61,467 nt of DNA, from IMG/VR virus record IMGVR_UViG_3300007609_000021, positions 1 through 61,467 of that record; one strand, 5' to 3'. This stretch comes from a virus. Within the stretch, counting starts at the first letter, position 1, and each line of letters opens with the position of its first letter. A model generated the notes under the pieces. The model saw nothing but the letters and a program-made list of their open reading frames with translations. It had not been told where the DNA came from and ran no database searches. Positions 24,701 through 33,000 of the stretch are shown in pieces. The position numbers and the translations under genes are program-made.

Positions 24701-26105
24701 CAACTTTTTCTAAAGCACTATTAACTAAGCCTACAGTAGTCGCAATAGCAACGTCGCCTTCACCTGCTTCAACAGCTGCTAGCATGTTTTCCGGCGTTCT
24801 TTGCAGGTTATTTTTATCTAAATAAGCATCAATATTATCAAAATATGAATTACCAAATTCTTGAGCAAAAACACCTACTCCATTAGTAAAGTACGCTAAT
24901 GGCAATTGTAAAGCTTGTTCTCCAACTAACAAAGAAACGTCAGAAAAAGAAATACCGTCTTCTAAGTTAGCAGATTTAAAAGCTCTTTGTAATTCTTCTT
25001 CAGAAACATTTTCTTTAATGTTGTTTAAAAGGTTCGCTTTTTTTTCTGTAATTTTTTTATCGTAAAAATCTAAAGCCTCTTGCTTTGTTCCGCTTTTTAA
25101 ATCAGTCCAGCCAACATTTGGCGTAAATCTACCTCCATATGTTACTTGCTCGTTATTTTCTAAATTTTGTATTCTGTTACGTTCGCTTATATCTTGTTGA
25201 AGCGTTTCTCCTTCTGTAGCGTCAAATGATTTTTTTATACTAAGGCCTATTTGCTTGAATCCTTTGTATAGCCCTTCAACGAAAGCTGGCGTATCTGCAG
25301 ACAACCCCAACGCTTCCCTGTCAAATTCAATTTTTCTTTCTTCTAAGACGTCTCCTAAGGCTTTTTGATATGAGCTTAATCTTGACTGATAAGTTTTATT
25401 ACTTTTTAAACCTGCTTTTATTAAATCATTTTGAAACTTAGAAAACTCAACATTAGCAGCCGCTACTTGATCAGCTGACGATAAATCATATTTTTGTTCA
25501 ATTAAACTTTTTTTATTTTCAATTTCAGTTGAATATGTTTTAAGTATATCAAAAGGCAAATCTTTGCTAAGGTACTTATCACTTTCAAAAACATTCCTGA
25601 ATATATCTTTATATTCTTGATCAGGTAAAGATCTTGACGCAATTTTCTTATCCCCTAATGATTGATTTATTTTTGTTTTTAAAATATTTTCATTAATAGC
25701 GGGGGCGGCAATATCTATACCATTATTTTTTAGTGCAATCTTTCTTAATTCAGAATCCCTGTTTTCTTGAAACGTAGCATATGATTTTTCATATTCTATA
25801 ACATCTTCAGGCCTATAAGTTTTACCGTCTTCTAATAAACTTGTTGGAGATTTAGTTTGAGTAGGGGCCTGAAAATCCAAAGAACCATCTACCAATGGCG
25901 ATGCCGTATCTGTTAGCTGAATTTTGGGTGCTGCAGTTTCCGCCACAGGCGCACCCGGTCCCTGGCTTGTTGGCTTTCCCGCAGTATCTTCTGCTTTTTT
26001 TATATTAGGATTTTTTTGTAAAAGCTCATCTAACGTATACCCTTTAACTTCGGCAATGGAGGTTAACTCTTCGGTAGAAAATATTTCGTTATCTAATTCG
26101 TACAT
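18711..26105 (-). CDS. Giant internal virion/ejected polyvalent protein (2464 aa)
   Basis: At 2464 residues this is the largest protein in the window, in the position of T7 gp16. An N-terminal low-complexity segment (about 40-85) is followed by long helical regions. A zinc-peptidase motif HEVLH (774-778) lies in TTAQHEVLHSVL. A stretch at 980-1057 closely resembles sigma-70 region 2 (IAEKY, KEDLVTS, YGVMGLALKYNP, LAAYINKYLAAR). The C-terminal 350 residues (LDFQELAERTQQSSRQD, then IGRIFLAFQNTTMQ) resemble the polyvalent 'LPD38' class, with hydrophobic stretches and a very basic Ser/Arg tail. It is likely ejected into the cell with the DNA. Whether the sigma-like or protease parts are active is unknown. 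Confidence 0.75.
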   Translation of the reverse strand: MYELDNEIFSTEELTSIAEVKGYTLDELLQKNPNIKKAEDTAGKPTSQGPGAPVAETAAPKIQLTDTASPLVDGSLDFQAPTQTKSPTSLLEDGKTYRPEDVIEYEKSYATFQENRDSELRKIALKNNGIDIAAPAINENILKTKINQSLGDKKIASRSLPDQEYKDIFRNVFESDKYLSKDLPFDILKTYSTEIENKKSLIEQKYDLSSADQVAAANVEFSKFQNDLIKAGLKSNKTYQSRLSSYQKALGDVLEERKIEFDREALGLSADTPAFVEGLYKGFKQIGLSIKKSFDATEGETLQQDISERNRIQNLENNEQVTYGGRFTPNVGWTDLKSGTKQEALDFYDKKITEKKANLLNNIKENVSEEELQRAFKSANLEDGISFSDVSLLVGEQALQLPLAYFTNGVGVFAQEFGNSYFDNIDAYLDKNNLQRTPENMLAAVEAGEGDVAIATTVGLVNSALEKVGADNIAKGIFGETGKVAVKSLINDGFKKYITSQAAQQGATQIAKGGFVEFLTEAFQTASSQLGKGSSVDDVFGYIDTKEITESAKAGGIVGTILPFGGKTIKATARETVNAAKAVAAKFNPEATLNYLNLAEEQIKKSSELSAPEKEQRINAISEIRNANVKIPSFIKGDAKKEALDLIIEKRSLEKIISEADPNLVVEEKARIEEINKKIQDVAVKSKITELGEEDIAQAKKITEQLPELKTVVKDFNTTAELEEELKNQGKSEAEAKKLSDDFGFIVQKKDGTQEIYINKEISFDSGVATTAQHEVLHSVLKNLIPGNIALGQNLKDFVEEIAGDGFMGTEFSKRFESYELQYEDKINQLNSQLEKNEISEDDFSTKAKSALENMWEETMPLLSESLTRGDIDSKATIFEKLKDFFNRIFNTSNIKNVKFNTGEDVFNFIKDYNKIYKSGRGIKTLKNVVQGQVEGELISNKKAEIEEVVKSSSRELASDKVQKIYDEQGIAGIYEIMDEYKPMAKKIAEKYRDRPGFTTYKEDLVTSILDDPTYGVMGLALKYNPQENEGVPLAAYINKYLAARSITIANQLLGKDEASTFKSDVAEVKDVTATETAEDAILASEEIAKEKPVKKKTVFSDEIKFDEELSPEFDKTLIKAISLNIKKFDIETGKNRTVTPFVADLKKDIADFAEKDIVKFIKRQGLESFLIKNRELILNNYTTTFLSKHPFFRKGILKQVNGEWVAPTKISAYKYDWVDEKGNKLKIDRDNAAGRGMTSGPEIMKRNPRIVDVIKENEFVDYHFQDGALRNKPKQNPVNSLGRQLASEMGFEMIEKDIDQNGKLTETIVERADLMLALSAEKISEKVSNLKTDFGRGEIKKSIATKNYIKNNSAKISTHSEQVSKYLANAIFTRQPRTKSIWDNAFKNTIVDDEFKNSTIAVAEEFVKLVNNDITKKYKPTIKDIQSFLNQKFSGLINELAFTSMFGLSENSLNPSSQAAVDSAYVSLMEFANEYVEGIVKEKGEATKSDYVDGILESITLLGKGYANGNSSYLKRTKNLYDILENYLENKSIKAADFNIEYKDNYIFKDGEKVFITDSLYGPWQSASDISIDSNQIDISKLEMSKRNDQFNRANTRLDKIIKYIKNGIEKGSLNSFDVAVIMNSQTKHMATPLKMSYELKYFTYIKGDNSTSKFVYEHILPSIILARAIAGNAVGIPGFSNELIKNIRENAFVSLTQKSFDDILSKKEFGVNLQSSMPSNYVFGSSDVLLRYLNSYTKKAAPNLVIQDLTSSKIITHENFQPEEQIKASKSMNTTINKMIERKKGILASETISEATAKLQGAKKGKGKIFIPPSADDFAGLLYNFLGTGKQGDADMQFFEEKLLDPLARANFQLNAERQFVKQGYHNLIKANKGITKKLRKESDYKYYTNDAAVRVFMWTRLGYDIPGINAADKKALINAVLKDKDLLKFAEELISVPSKKESWLKPEDAWTASTIEMDLQEILSKIGRARIFEEYITNADIIFSKDNINKIEAAYGPDLRNALEDMLYRIEKGRAREIGSNKLANTYLNWVRGSVATTMFFNMRSALLQQLSIVNFTNWEDNNIFAQGKFIATQPKEYAAYWVKIFNSDWMKERRQGLKTDINESELVATLEASKNKNKALLAYMLEKGFSLTKYGDNIAVATGGAPFLYNREQKYIKEGMTEAKAKEKAFLDFQELAERTQQSSRQDLLSNQQVSVIGRIFLAFQNTTMQMTRIQKKAALDLINRRGSVKANVSKLVYYGAIQNTIFSFLQSALFAAFFTDDEEEKDELKIDQKTFRAINTVLDSALRGSGIAGAAVSTLKNALIAWMRENDKGFTGQNGKVILELLNISPAVGIKARKIYGAMENYKFNKKIIDKIGYDNPNHPYYGIAGNLVSAAFNVPLDRIITKASNIKAMTQNDAEAWQRTALFMGYNTWDLGLKDKEIELEKAKSKFKSKIIKPKSSSRKTPRSSRSSGRKSSR

Positions 26106-26117
26106 AATATTAAATTA

Positions 26118-27542
26118 TTAATTAAATTTTGCTGCTTTTTTGCGTAATTTGTAATCCTTAATTTCTTTAGCATTAAATCCGTAAGCAGTTAAAGCAAACC
26201 CTTCTAAATCATCAGGGCTAATTGCATTGCCCGCATTAAATGGAACTTGTTTCCCAGTTCTGTCATTTGCTACAATATATTCGTTTGGATTTATTTGAAC
26301 TTGAGTTTCAACACCATCTTCGTCTTGTTCAGTTTTGAATACAGGAGGCGCTTTTACTATAACAGTATTTGGTATGTTAACACTTCTTCCGTAGGCTTCT
26401 ATTTGATCTGGTCTTAAATTACCGTCATCAGTCATAAATCTTTTTAGCTCTCCTTTGTCTCCTCCCGCACTAAGTCTTCCAGCGTTTTCAATTAAAGCGT
26501 CGCCAAATGCTTTTTTATCTTCTTTATCTAAGCCTCTTTTTATAGCTCCTTCAGTTGGTTCTTTAACAGTGGCAGCTACTTGTATTTTAGAATCTTTATT
26601 GTTTTCTTTAAATCCATTAACATAAGCTTCCTCAACCATTTCATTCAATCTATTCTTTATAAGATTAGCTTTCTTTAATGGATCAGTATCTTTTGTTATT
26701 TTGCCAGCAGCACCTAATTCTAATTCTATAAATGTATCTATTTGTTTTTTAGTTAAACCATCTAAAGGAGGATTTTTAATGTAATCACTTCCTTGGCTTA
26801 AAGCATGGTATCTAAGATCGTTACCATATGCCGGATCATTCAATTGTTGAATAACAGTTGTTCTAACCTCTTGCTCAGCGTTACCAAAAAACTGAGCTAT
26901 TTTAGACGGGTCATTTTTATCTATAGTAGTATATTTTTTAGATAAAGCATTGAATGAAGATCCAATCTTTGCTTCTGCAACGGAGGGTACTTCAATAACG
27001 TCTTCTGGATACGCGGCAAGATCTTGCGCTGATTTTAATTCGCCAGCTACGTCATATTTATATTCGCCTGTTTTAGGGTCTTTAACAAGCTTTGCGTTTT
27101 TAATAGCGTTAAGCTTTTCAATAGCCTCTGTGTCATTTGCTCCGCTTAATTCTGATTTAGCGGATTGTAAATCGGCAACAACTTGCTTGTGCACATTAGC
27201 TAGGCCAGCAACTTCTTGAACTTTCATTTTAGCTTTGCCTATTGAGTCAGCTTTACTAGGGCTAAAAGGATCGCCGCTGTTAATGTCGTTTAAAACATCT
27301 TCTCTAATTTGTTTTGCAATAGCAAGCTGCGACTCTGACATTGGTATTGTATTACCGTTTTCGTCAAATTTTATAAAGTCAAGACTATTTATTAGCTCAC
27401 TTCTTTTTGTATTTGCTTCATTTGTTGCTTTTGTAATTTCACCTAAAGTGCTTTCAAAGTTTTTATTAAAAGCTCCTGCTACGTCTACAAACTTAGGAGC
27501 AGCCATTGCTGCCCCTTGTATTAATGCTCTATCTGCTGCCAT
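26118..27542 (-). CDS. Internal virion protein, T7 gp15-position (474 aa)
   Basis: I place the start at 27542 (MAADRALIQGAAMAAP), 1 base after the upstream stop and after an A/T-rich leader. A start 33 bases upstream would overlap the previous gene. The protein is helical, Ala/Lys/Asp-rich, without membrane segments, cysteines or recognised domains. Its position between a gp14-like and a gp16-like protein suggests part of the DNA-ejection channel. Function is by position only. Confidence 0.65.
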   Translation of the reverse strand: MAADRALIQGAAMAAPKFVDVAGAFNKNFESTLGEITKATNEANTKRSELINSLDFIKFDENGNTIPMSESQLAIAKQIREDVLNDINSGDPFSPSKADSIGKAKMKVQEVAGLANVHKQVVADLQSAKSELSGANDTEAIEKLNAIKNAKLVKDPKTGEYKYDVAGELKSAQDLAAYPEDVIEVPSVAEAKIGSSFNALSKKYTTIDKNDPSKIAQFFGNAEQEVRTTVIQQLNDPAYGNDLRYHALSQGSDYIKNPPLDGLTKKQIDTFIELELGAAGKITKDTDPLKKANLIKNRLNEMVEEAYVNGFKENNKDSKIQVAATVKEPTEGAIKRGLDKEDKKAFGDALIENAGRLSAGGDKGELKRFMTDDGNLRPDQIEAYGRSVNIPNTVIVKAPPVFKTEQDEDGVETQVQINPNEYIVANDRTGKQVPFNAGNAISPDDLEGFALTAYGFNAKEIKDYKLRKKAAKFN

Positions 27543-27543
27543 A

Positions 27544-28194
27544 TTATTTTTTATTAAATCCTCCAGCTCCTGCAAATCCTACTGCTGCCCCAGCTAAACT
27601 TCCAATGCCTCCAACTAATGATTGTGTTGCTTGCGCTCTTGCTGCGTCCGCTGCTGCTAGTCTTTGTTGTGACATACCTAGTAATGTTGATTCTCTATCA
27701 AATTCTTGGCCTTGTACTGCCATAGCTCCTCTTGCTTCTGCCATTTGCATTTGAGCGTCTCCTTGAGCAGACATCCTTGCGTTTGCAGCTTCTTGCGCAC
27801 CTATTGAAGCAGATATTTGCTGTAAGCCTTGTCTTTGTTGTCCAACTAATGCTTGAGCTAATGCCGCAGCACCCATTCCTCCACCACTTTGTCTTAAAGC
27901 GTCTAAAGTATTTGCTAAGCCTTGTTGCTGTTGTTGTGCTTGAAATTCTGCTTGTTGAGTGTTTACTGTTAAATCCTCAAATGGATTTTCCATATTAGCA
28001 AAAGCGTTTTCAAATTGAAAACTCTTATACGCTGCTGTTTGAGATGCTAATTCTTGTTTTGCCGCCCTTTGTTCTTGCCTTCTTTTTCTGCCGCCTATTA
28101 TACCGCCTAAGATACCAGCAACGCCACTTACAGCGCCCCCTATAACTCCTGCGGTTTGGTCTGCGGTAAAGCCTTTAAATCCGTTTATTGCCAT
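27544..28194 (-). CDS. Internal virion protein, T7 gp14-like (216 aa)
   Basis: A 216-residue protein with a Gly/Ala-rich hydrophobic N-terminal helix (about 14-34, AGVIGGAVSGVAGILGGIIG), then a basic patch (GRKRRQEQR). The middle is Gln/Ala-rich and the C-terminal segment is Gly/Ala-rich (LVGGIGSLAGAAVGFAGAGG). This layout is typical of gp14-type proteins that leave the virion and insert in the envelope. It lies just before the gp15- and gp16-position genes. Confidence 0.7.
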   Translation of the reverse strand: MAINGFKGFTADQTAGVIGGAVSGVAGILGGIIGGRKRRQEQRAAKQELASQTAAYKSFQFENAFANMENPFEDLTVNTQQAEFQAQQQQQGLANTLDALRQSGGGMGAAALAQALVGQQRQGLQQISASIGAQEAANARMSAQGDAQMQMAEARGAMAVQGQEFDRESTLLGMSQQRLAAADAARAQATQSLVGGIGSLAGAAVGFAGAGGFNKK

Positions 28195-28200
28195 ATTATT

Positions 28201-28521
28201 TTAATTACTACTTACGAATATTTCTGAGTTTACTGCAAATAGCTCAGCATAATCTGTTCTTGAGTTCTTCATTGTTACTTCCGCGTAATAACCAAGTAGC
28301 CCGGAAGTGTTTATTTCGTTGTCTTTTCCAAAGAATATAAAGCTATTATCAGTTAATTCACTAACATCACCTGTTGTATTACATGTTATGGTATAGTCAG
28401 ATATAGCTGTGCAGGGCCCAATTTCTTTAATTTCTTCTGAGCTATTTAAATAATAAACTATATCTCCAACTTGTAAAGATACATTTAGCTTAAAATTAAA
28501 TGTTAAAGTTGTATTTGCCAT
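28201..28521 (-). CDS. Probable virion protein (106 aa), unknown
   Basis: A 106-residue, beta-rich, Thr/Asn-rich protein (ANTTLTFNFKLNVSLQVGD...). Two cysteines (GPCTAISDYTITCNT) flank a predicted hairpin. It sits between the glycosyltransferase/hydroxylase gene and the internal virion genes. No family recognised; a small structural protein is likely from composition and context. Confidence 0.6.
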   Translation of the reverse strand: MANTTLTFNFKLNVSLQVGDIVYYLNSSEEIKEIGPCTAISDYTITCNTTGDVSELTDNSFIFFGKDNEINTSGLLGYYAEVTMKNSRTDYAELFAVNSEIFVSSN

Positions 28522-28555
28522 AGTATTGTTATTACGATTTTTAAAGCATTGTTAA

Positions 28556-30010
28556 TTAAGAATACTTATAGTGTATAAATAGCGCTTTATAAGATTCTCC
28601 TTCAAAAGGTATGGGTCTTCCGTGAGCGCAAACAGCCGATTCATAAAATAATATTTGCCCAGGCGTTAATTCAATTTCATTCCAATGCCCGTTGTGCTCT
28701 TGAATATGCAAAGGCCAATTGTGGTCTTTATAAAGAGGTATTATAACCCCTATATGATGTGTATCTTGCCTATCATAATGATTTTTTAGAAAAGAACCTT
28801 TTGTGTATTCTCTGATCCCATATACAGCGGACTGCTGTAATTTTTTGCCGCACCATAATTCAGCTGATTTTAACAAACTTTGTGCAATATAATTTTTTGC
28901 TTCTTCGCTTAAATTATATAAGTATGTTTTAAATGGTATATAAGTGTCTTTGCCGTCAAAATTTTCTTCTACCTTAGGACTCGTGTTGTTTAACGCCATA
29001 TTAAGTAACTCATTAGGCAATTTCTTAAATACAAAGCCATTATCTGTTACTTTTGGCAACAAATTATTTTTATCTCTAGTTTCAATAACATTTTTATTCG
29101 AAAGCGGGCTGAAATTTCCTACTTCGTGCAAAAATTGTATATATTGATATTGAGCAAGATCTTTTGAAACAGGTATATCCTCACCGTATGGTATTTTATT
29201 AATCCATTCGTATTTACAAAATAAGTCTTTATTTATTTTAGCCGCTAGATCTCTTGTGTTTCCAGCGTCGTGGTATATGGAATTTTGATAAAAATTTTCT
29301 TTTGAAAAATTTGGCCAAGAAAAATTTAAAGAGGAAGGTATTTCAGTTTTAATATTATATTTCCAAAAAGCCCATAATGTTGTCCACATTTCTGCGGTCC
29401 AAGGATTTACCCCCTCTGCATCTGTTTTATTATCTTTATTGTTTTCAGATTTTAAAAGATGATATAACTGGGCGGCTTTGCTATACGCATCACGCCACAC
29501 ATGCAATGGTATGTTGTCAAATATATATTGCGCCCCACCTGCTTGGTCTTCAATTATTTTACTGTTATCAATATCAAACGACTGTAGCATTAGAGGCAAA
29601 TACTTTTCTCCTTTGCTTCTAATTCTTGAAGCATCAAGATAATCTGTTTTGGACATATAAACTTTACCTTTAGGAAAATATCCAATAGGTTTAGTTATCA
29701 TTACGTCTTGGTCGCAAAAAAAATATTGATGTTGTATTTCTTCGGGATATATTTCAAAAAATTTAAATATGCCGTATATTTTAGTTAATGCTAGATATTC
29801 TTTCTCTCCATGGAATGGCAGGTATAAGAATCTTGCTTTAGAGTATTTAGAATGCAATAAACTCCATTCTTTTGACACTCCATTATGGACCATTGTAACA
29901 ATAACATTAATATCCTCCTCCTTAAAGCCGTTTTTTAAACAGCTTTCTATCATCACTTCTGTTTGCCAAGCAAATATTAATTGACTGGACGCACTAGTTA
30001 TTAGTTTCAT
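28556..30010 (-). CDS. Glycosyltransferase / prolyl 4-hydroxylase fusion
   Basis: A 484-residue protein from the ATG at 30010, whose ATGA overlaps the stop of the tail protein gene; a GTG two codons upstream is less likely. Residues about 1-240 resemble the plant hydroxyproline arabinosyltransferase/serine galactosyltransferase type (GT95/GT96-like): WQTEVM, a DQD metal motif at 100-102 followed by VMITKPI, then GGAQYI and a Trp-rich WTAEMWTTLWAF. Residues about 375-484 are a 2-oxoglutarate/Fe(II) dioxygenase of the prolyl 4-hydroxylase kind: H411-x-D413, distal H463 and K475 for 2-oxoglutarate. Predicted job: hydroxylate proline and attach sugar. The coupled neighbour carries long Ala-Pro-Thr repeats, the obvious substrate (inference). 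The glycosyltransferase assignment is less certain than the dioxygenase. Confidence 0.72.
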   Translation of the reverse strand: MKLITSASSQLIFAWQTEVMIESCLKNGFKEEDINVIVTMVHNGVSKEWSLLHSKYSKARFLYLPFHGEKEYLALTKIYGIFKFFEIYPEEIQHQYFFCDQDVMITKPIGYFPKGKVYMSKTDYLDASRIRSKGEKYLPLMLQSFDIDNSKIIEDQAGGAQYIFDNIPLHVWRDAYSKAAQLYHLLKSENNKDNKTDAEGVNPWTAEMWTTLWAFWKYNIKTEIPSSLNFSWPNFSKENFYQNSIYHDAGNTRDLAAKINKDLFCKYEWINKIPYGEDIPVSKDLAQYQYIQFLHEVGNFSPLSNKNVIETRDKNNLLPKVTDNGFVFKKLPNELLNMALNNTSPKVEENFDGKDTYIPFKTYLYNLSEEAKNYIAQSLLKSAELWCGKKLQQSAVYGIREYTKGSFLKNHYDRQDTHHIGVIIPLYKDHNWPLHIQEHNGHWNEIELTPGQILFYESAVCAHGRPIPFEGESYKALFIHYKYS

Positions 30011-33000
30011 GGGCACATGCTTGTAATTGTGTAAGAAATATTTCCAGAGTTAACCTCAGCACCTAAAGTCCAACATATGCCGGACCCATCGTTAACTAAA
30101 ACACTATCTCCTGGGCTATAACCTTTTGCTTTTGCAATATCAGCAAGTTCGCCGCCATCGTTTCTTTCCGCAACATACGCATTAGTAATCCCTGAAGTAG
30201 GCGCTGCTGTTGGAGCGGCGGTAGGAGCCTGCGTTGGAGCCGCAGTCGGGGCAGCAGTTGGAGCCGCAGTCGGGGCAGCAGTTGGTGCAGCAGTTGGTGC
30301 AGCAGTTGGAGGTGGGGTAGGAGCCGCAGTAGGCGCAGCAGTAGGAGCCGCAGTAGGCGCTTGGGTTGGTGCTACACAAGTTCCTGTAATATTATATTGC
30401 CCATTTGCTGTTGTTTGATCTCCAAGGGTCCAACATTGACCGGATCCATCATTTAAAGTTACTAAATCATTTATTTGATACCCCTGTTGTAACCACACAT
30501 AGGCATACACAGCCCCGTCAAATCTTTCGGCTATCCATGAGCTATATGATGGAGCGGTAGGTGCTGCAGTTGGCGCTTGGGTTGGCGCAGCAGTAGGCGC
30601 TGGGGTTGGTGCTGCAGTAGGTGCTGCTGTGGGTTCAGGAGCGCAAGAGCAGGTTGACAAAGCATCTAAATCAATTGTACCTTGCTGACTAGGATCTACG
30701 TCATAGTATTTATAACAATTACTAAAATAACTAAATGTGTCGCTTGTTGTATATGAAGATACCGTACTATATCCATATTGCAATTGAGAAGAATTAGCGC
30801 AGTTTTCAATTATATAGTAATAAACCTGAGGAGCAGTTGGCGCGGCGGTAGGAGCCGCAGTAGGCGCAGCAGTTGGTTCTGGAACACAAGAGGCAACATC
30901 AATAACCGTGCCCGTGTTGTCAATTCTTACTGAAAATGGCGCAGGGCCATTTGAACCAGCGTCATCAATAGCGTACCATTGATTATTGCCTTGCCAATAA
31001 AGGTTTATGCCTGTGCTATTAGATGTAAATCTTGTTCCTACACCAACTTGCGCTAATGTTGAAGCATTAGTTGAATAAATAGGAGATCCTAATATAGACT
31101 CACAAGCTTCTTGAGAGCCGCTGCTGCCAGATCCTTGAGTTGCGTGGGTAGCAAATTCGGCGTTTGGTGTTTCCGTTGGAGCCTCTGTGGGCGCTTCTGT
31201 AGGAGCTTCAGTGGGAGCTTCCGTTGGGGACTCTGTAGGCGCTTCTGTTGGCGGTGGAATATCAGTAGGTGCCGCAGTTGGTGCCACGGTTGGCGGAGGC
31301 GTAGGCTCAATCGGTGTTGGCGCCTGAGTTGGTGCAATTGTAGGGGCAACTGTTGGTGCAACTGTAGGAGCGACTGTAGGGGCTTGGGTTGGCGCTGCGG
31401 TCGGTGCTTCAGTTGGAGCTTGAGTTGGTGCTTCTGTTGGAGCTTGAGTAGGTGCCGCAGTTGGAGCTTCTGTTGGGGCTTCTGTTGGAGCAGGCGTGGG
31501 GGGTATCGTGATATTAGAAACGCTGCCAATTCCTTGAACTGAAAATTCTTTGCTATCAATATTAGAAAGAGTATTTGACACTCCTTCTATATTATTAAAC
31601 CACTTGCCTTCTTTACCTTTAAAGTAAGTTACTTTGCCGGATTGCAAATCAGTTTCTATTGATGTTGCTTGCCATCCGTCAGTAGTTAAGTTTTTACCTT
31701 GCGTTCCCTCGTAAGCTAATGTTTTAAAGTTTTTAACAACTGATGGCTCATTATTAAATATAAACTTTACAGAAGAATCATATTGAGACCCATAAAAATT
31801 ATTAACTCCAGAAGCATGATGTTTCCAAAGCTCAGCATTATTAAATGTAAAATAGTCTCCATTTAAATATAAACCGCTTTCAGGAATAAAACTAAGTCTT
31901 GTAGTCCATCCATCTACGGTTTCAGAAAAAGCTAAACTTTCATCTCCTTCAAAAGATAATATATATTGCCTTGTATGAATATCATAAGAACCAATTATAA
32001 GGCTATTATGGTCTTTTAATTTGTCTCTAAAATATGAATTCATATTCTTACTAGACAACAGTGTTAAACCGTCTCTAGAAAGCCTTAAAACAGCGCCTCT
32101 TGCCTTGTCGGTAAAATATGCTTGATAGCCATAATAAGCAAACGATTCTGGATTTTTTGAAATACCAAATTCACCGCCGTAAGGTACAGCTTGACCAAGT
32201 ACATTATTAGAAGAAACTACATTAGTAGATCCATCCGCATTATATAATGAATCTTTATCTGCTTGTATTCTAAGGATTTTATCTTCGCACAGAGCTATAA
32301 CATCAGTATCTCTAGTATGCAATAGTTGGATTGATCCGTATTCTGGATCTAAGTCTTTTGTGATTGGTTCTGCCGCAGAAAATTGATTTAATCTGTTAAC
32401 TGAATTTCTTGAATTATATAATCCAGACCATATTAAGCCTTGGCTATTTCTAGATCTTTTATATTGTTCAGCCAATACCGTAGAAACTCTAACTTGCTTA
32501 TCCATTTGAACAGCATTGTAATCGTCTCTAATTCTATTGGATTCTACGCCGTTTTGGAAATTGTAGCAATTAAAATACCTTAAGAGATGTGTATCACCAT
32601 ATTCTGAAATATCAAAAGTTTCTTCTGTTTCATAATAAATATCTAAAAAACCTTCGGCTGGTTCTGTTTCAAAAACAGCAGGATCAATGTTATCAACTTC
32701 TTCTCCCTCAACAGGTAAAATTGCAACTGTATTTAATTGGTCGTAATCAACTCCTTGCGATTGAGCAGGTGTCCATTTAGTATATATTGTTCTTGTAAAC
32801 CCATCTGAATAAGTATAAGTTCCTGCGTTATACCATTTATAATTAGTATTAGTTCCATCTACGGTAACAGACCCAGAAGTTATATCTTCTGTAACCAATG
32901 TTCCTTGCGGGTTACTAAAAGCTGTTCCAGAACCATAACCATTTTGCGTAAATACAGCAACATTCCCTGCTCCGGAAACTTCTGAAAAATAAAAATCTTT

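Noticed and set aside
18711-26105. A split or frameshifted pair of genes
   Set aside because: The frame is open without interruption for 2464 codons, and domain content continues to the basic C-terminal tail, as in other giant phage virion proteins.
30195-31510. CRISPR-like or satellite repeat array
   Set aside because: The repeats are in frame, of 9-12 bases with no spacers, and code APT motifs inside one long gene.
31111-31542. 143-codon top-strand and 156-codon bottom-strand frames with Arg/Cys/Trp- or Leu/Gln-rich repeats
   Set aside because: Both are other-frame readings of the Ala-Pro-Thr repeat DNA; their low-complexity composition is explained by the repeat.
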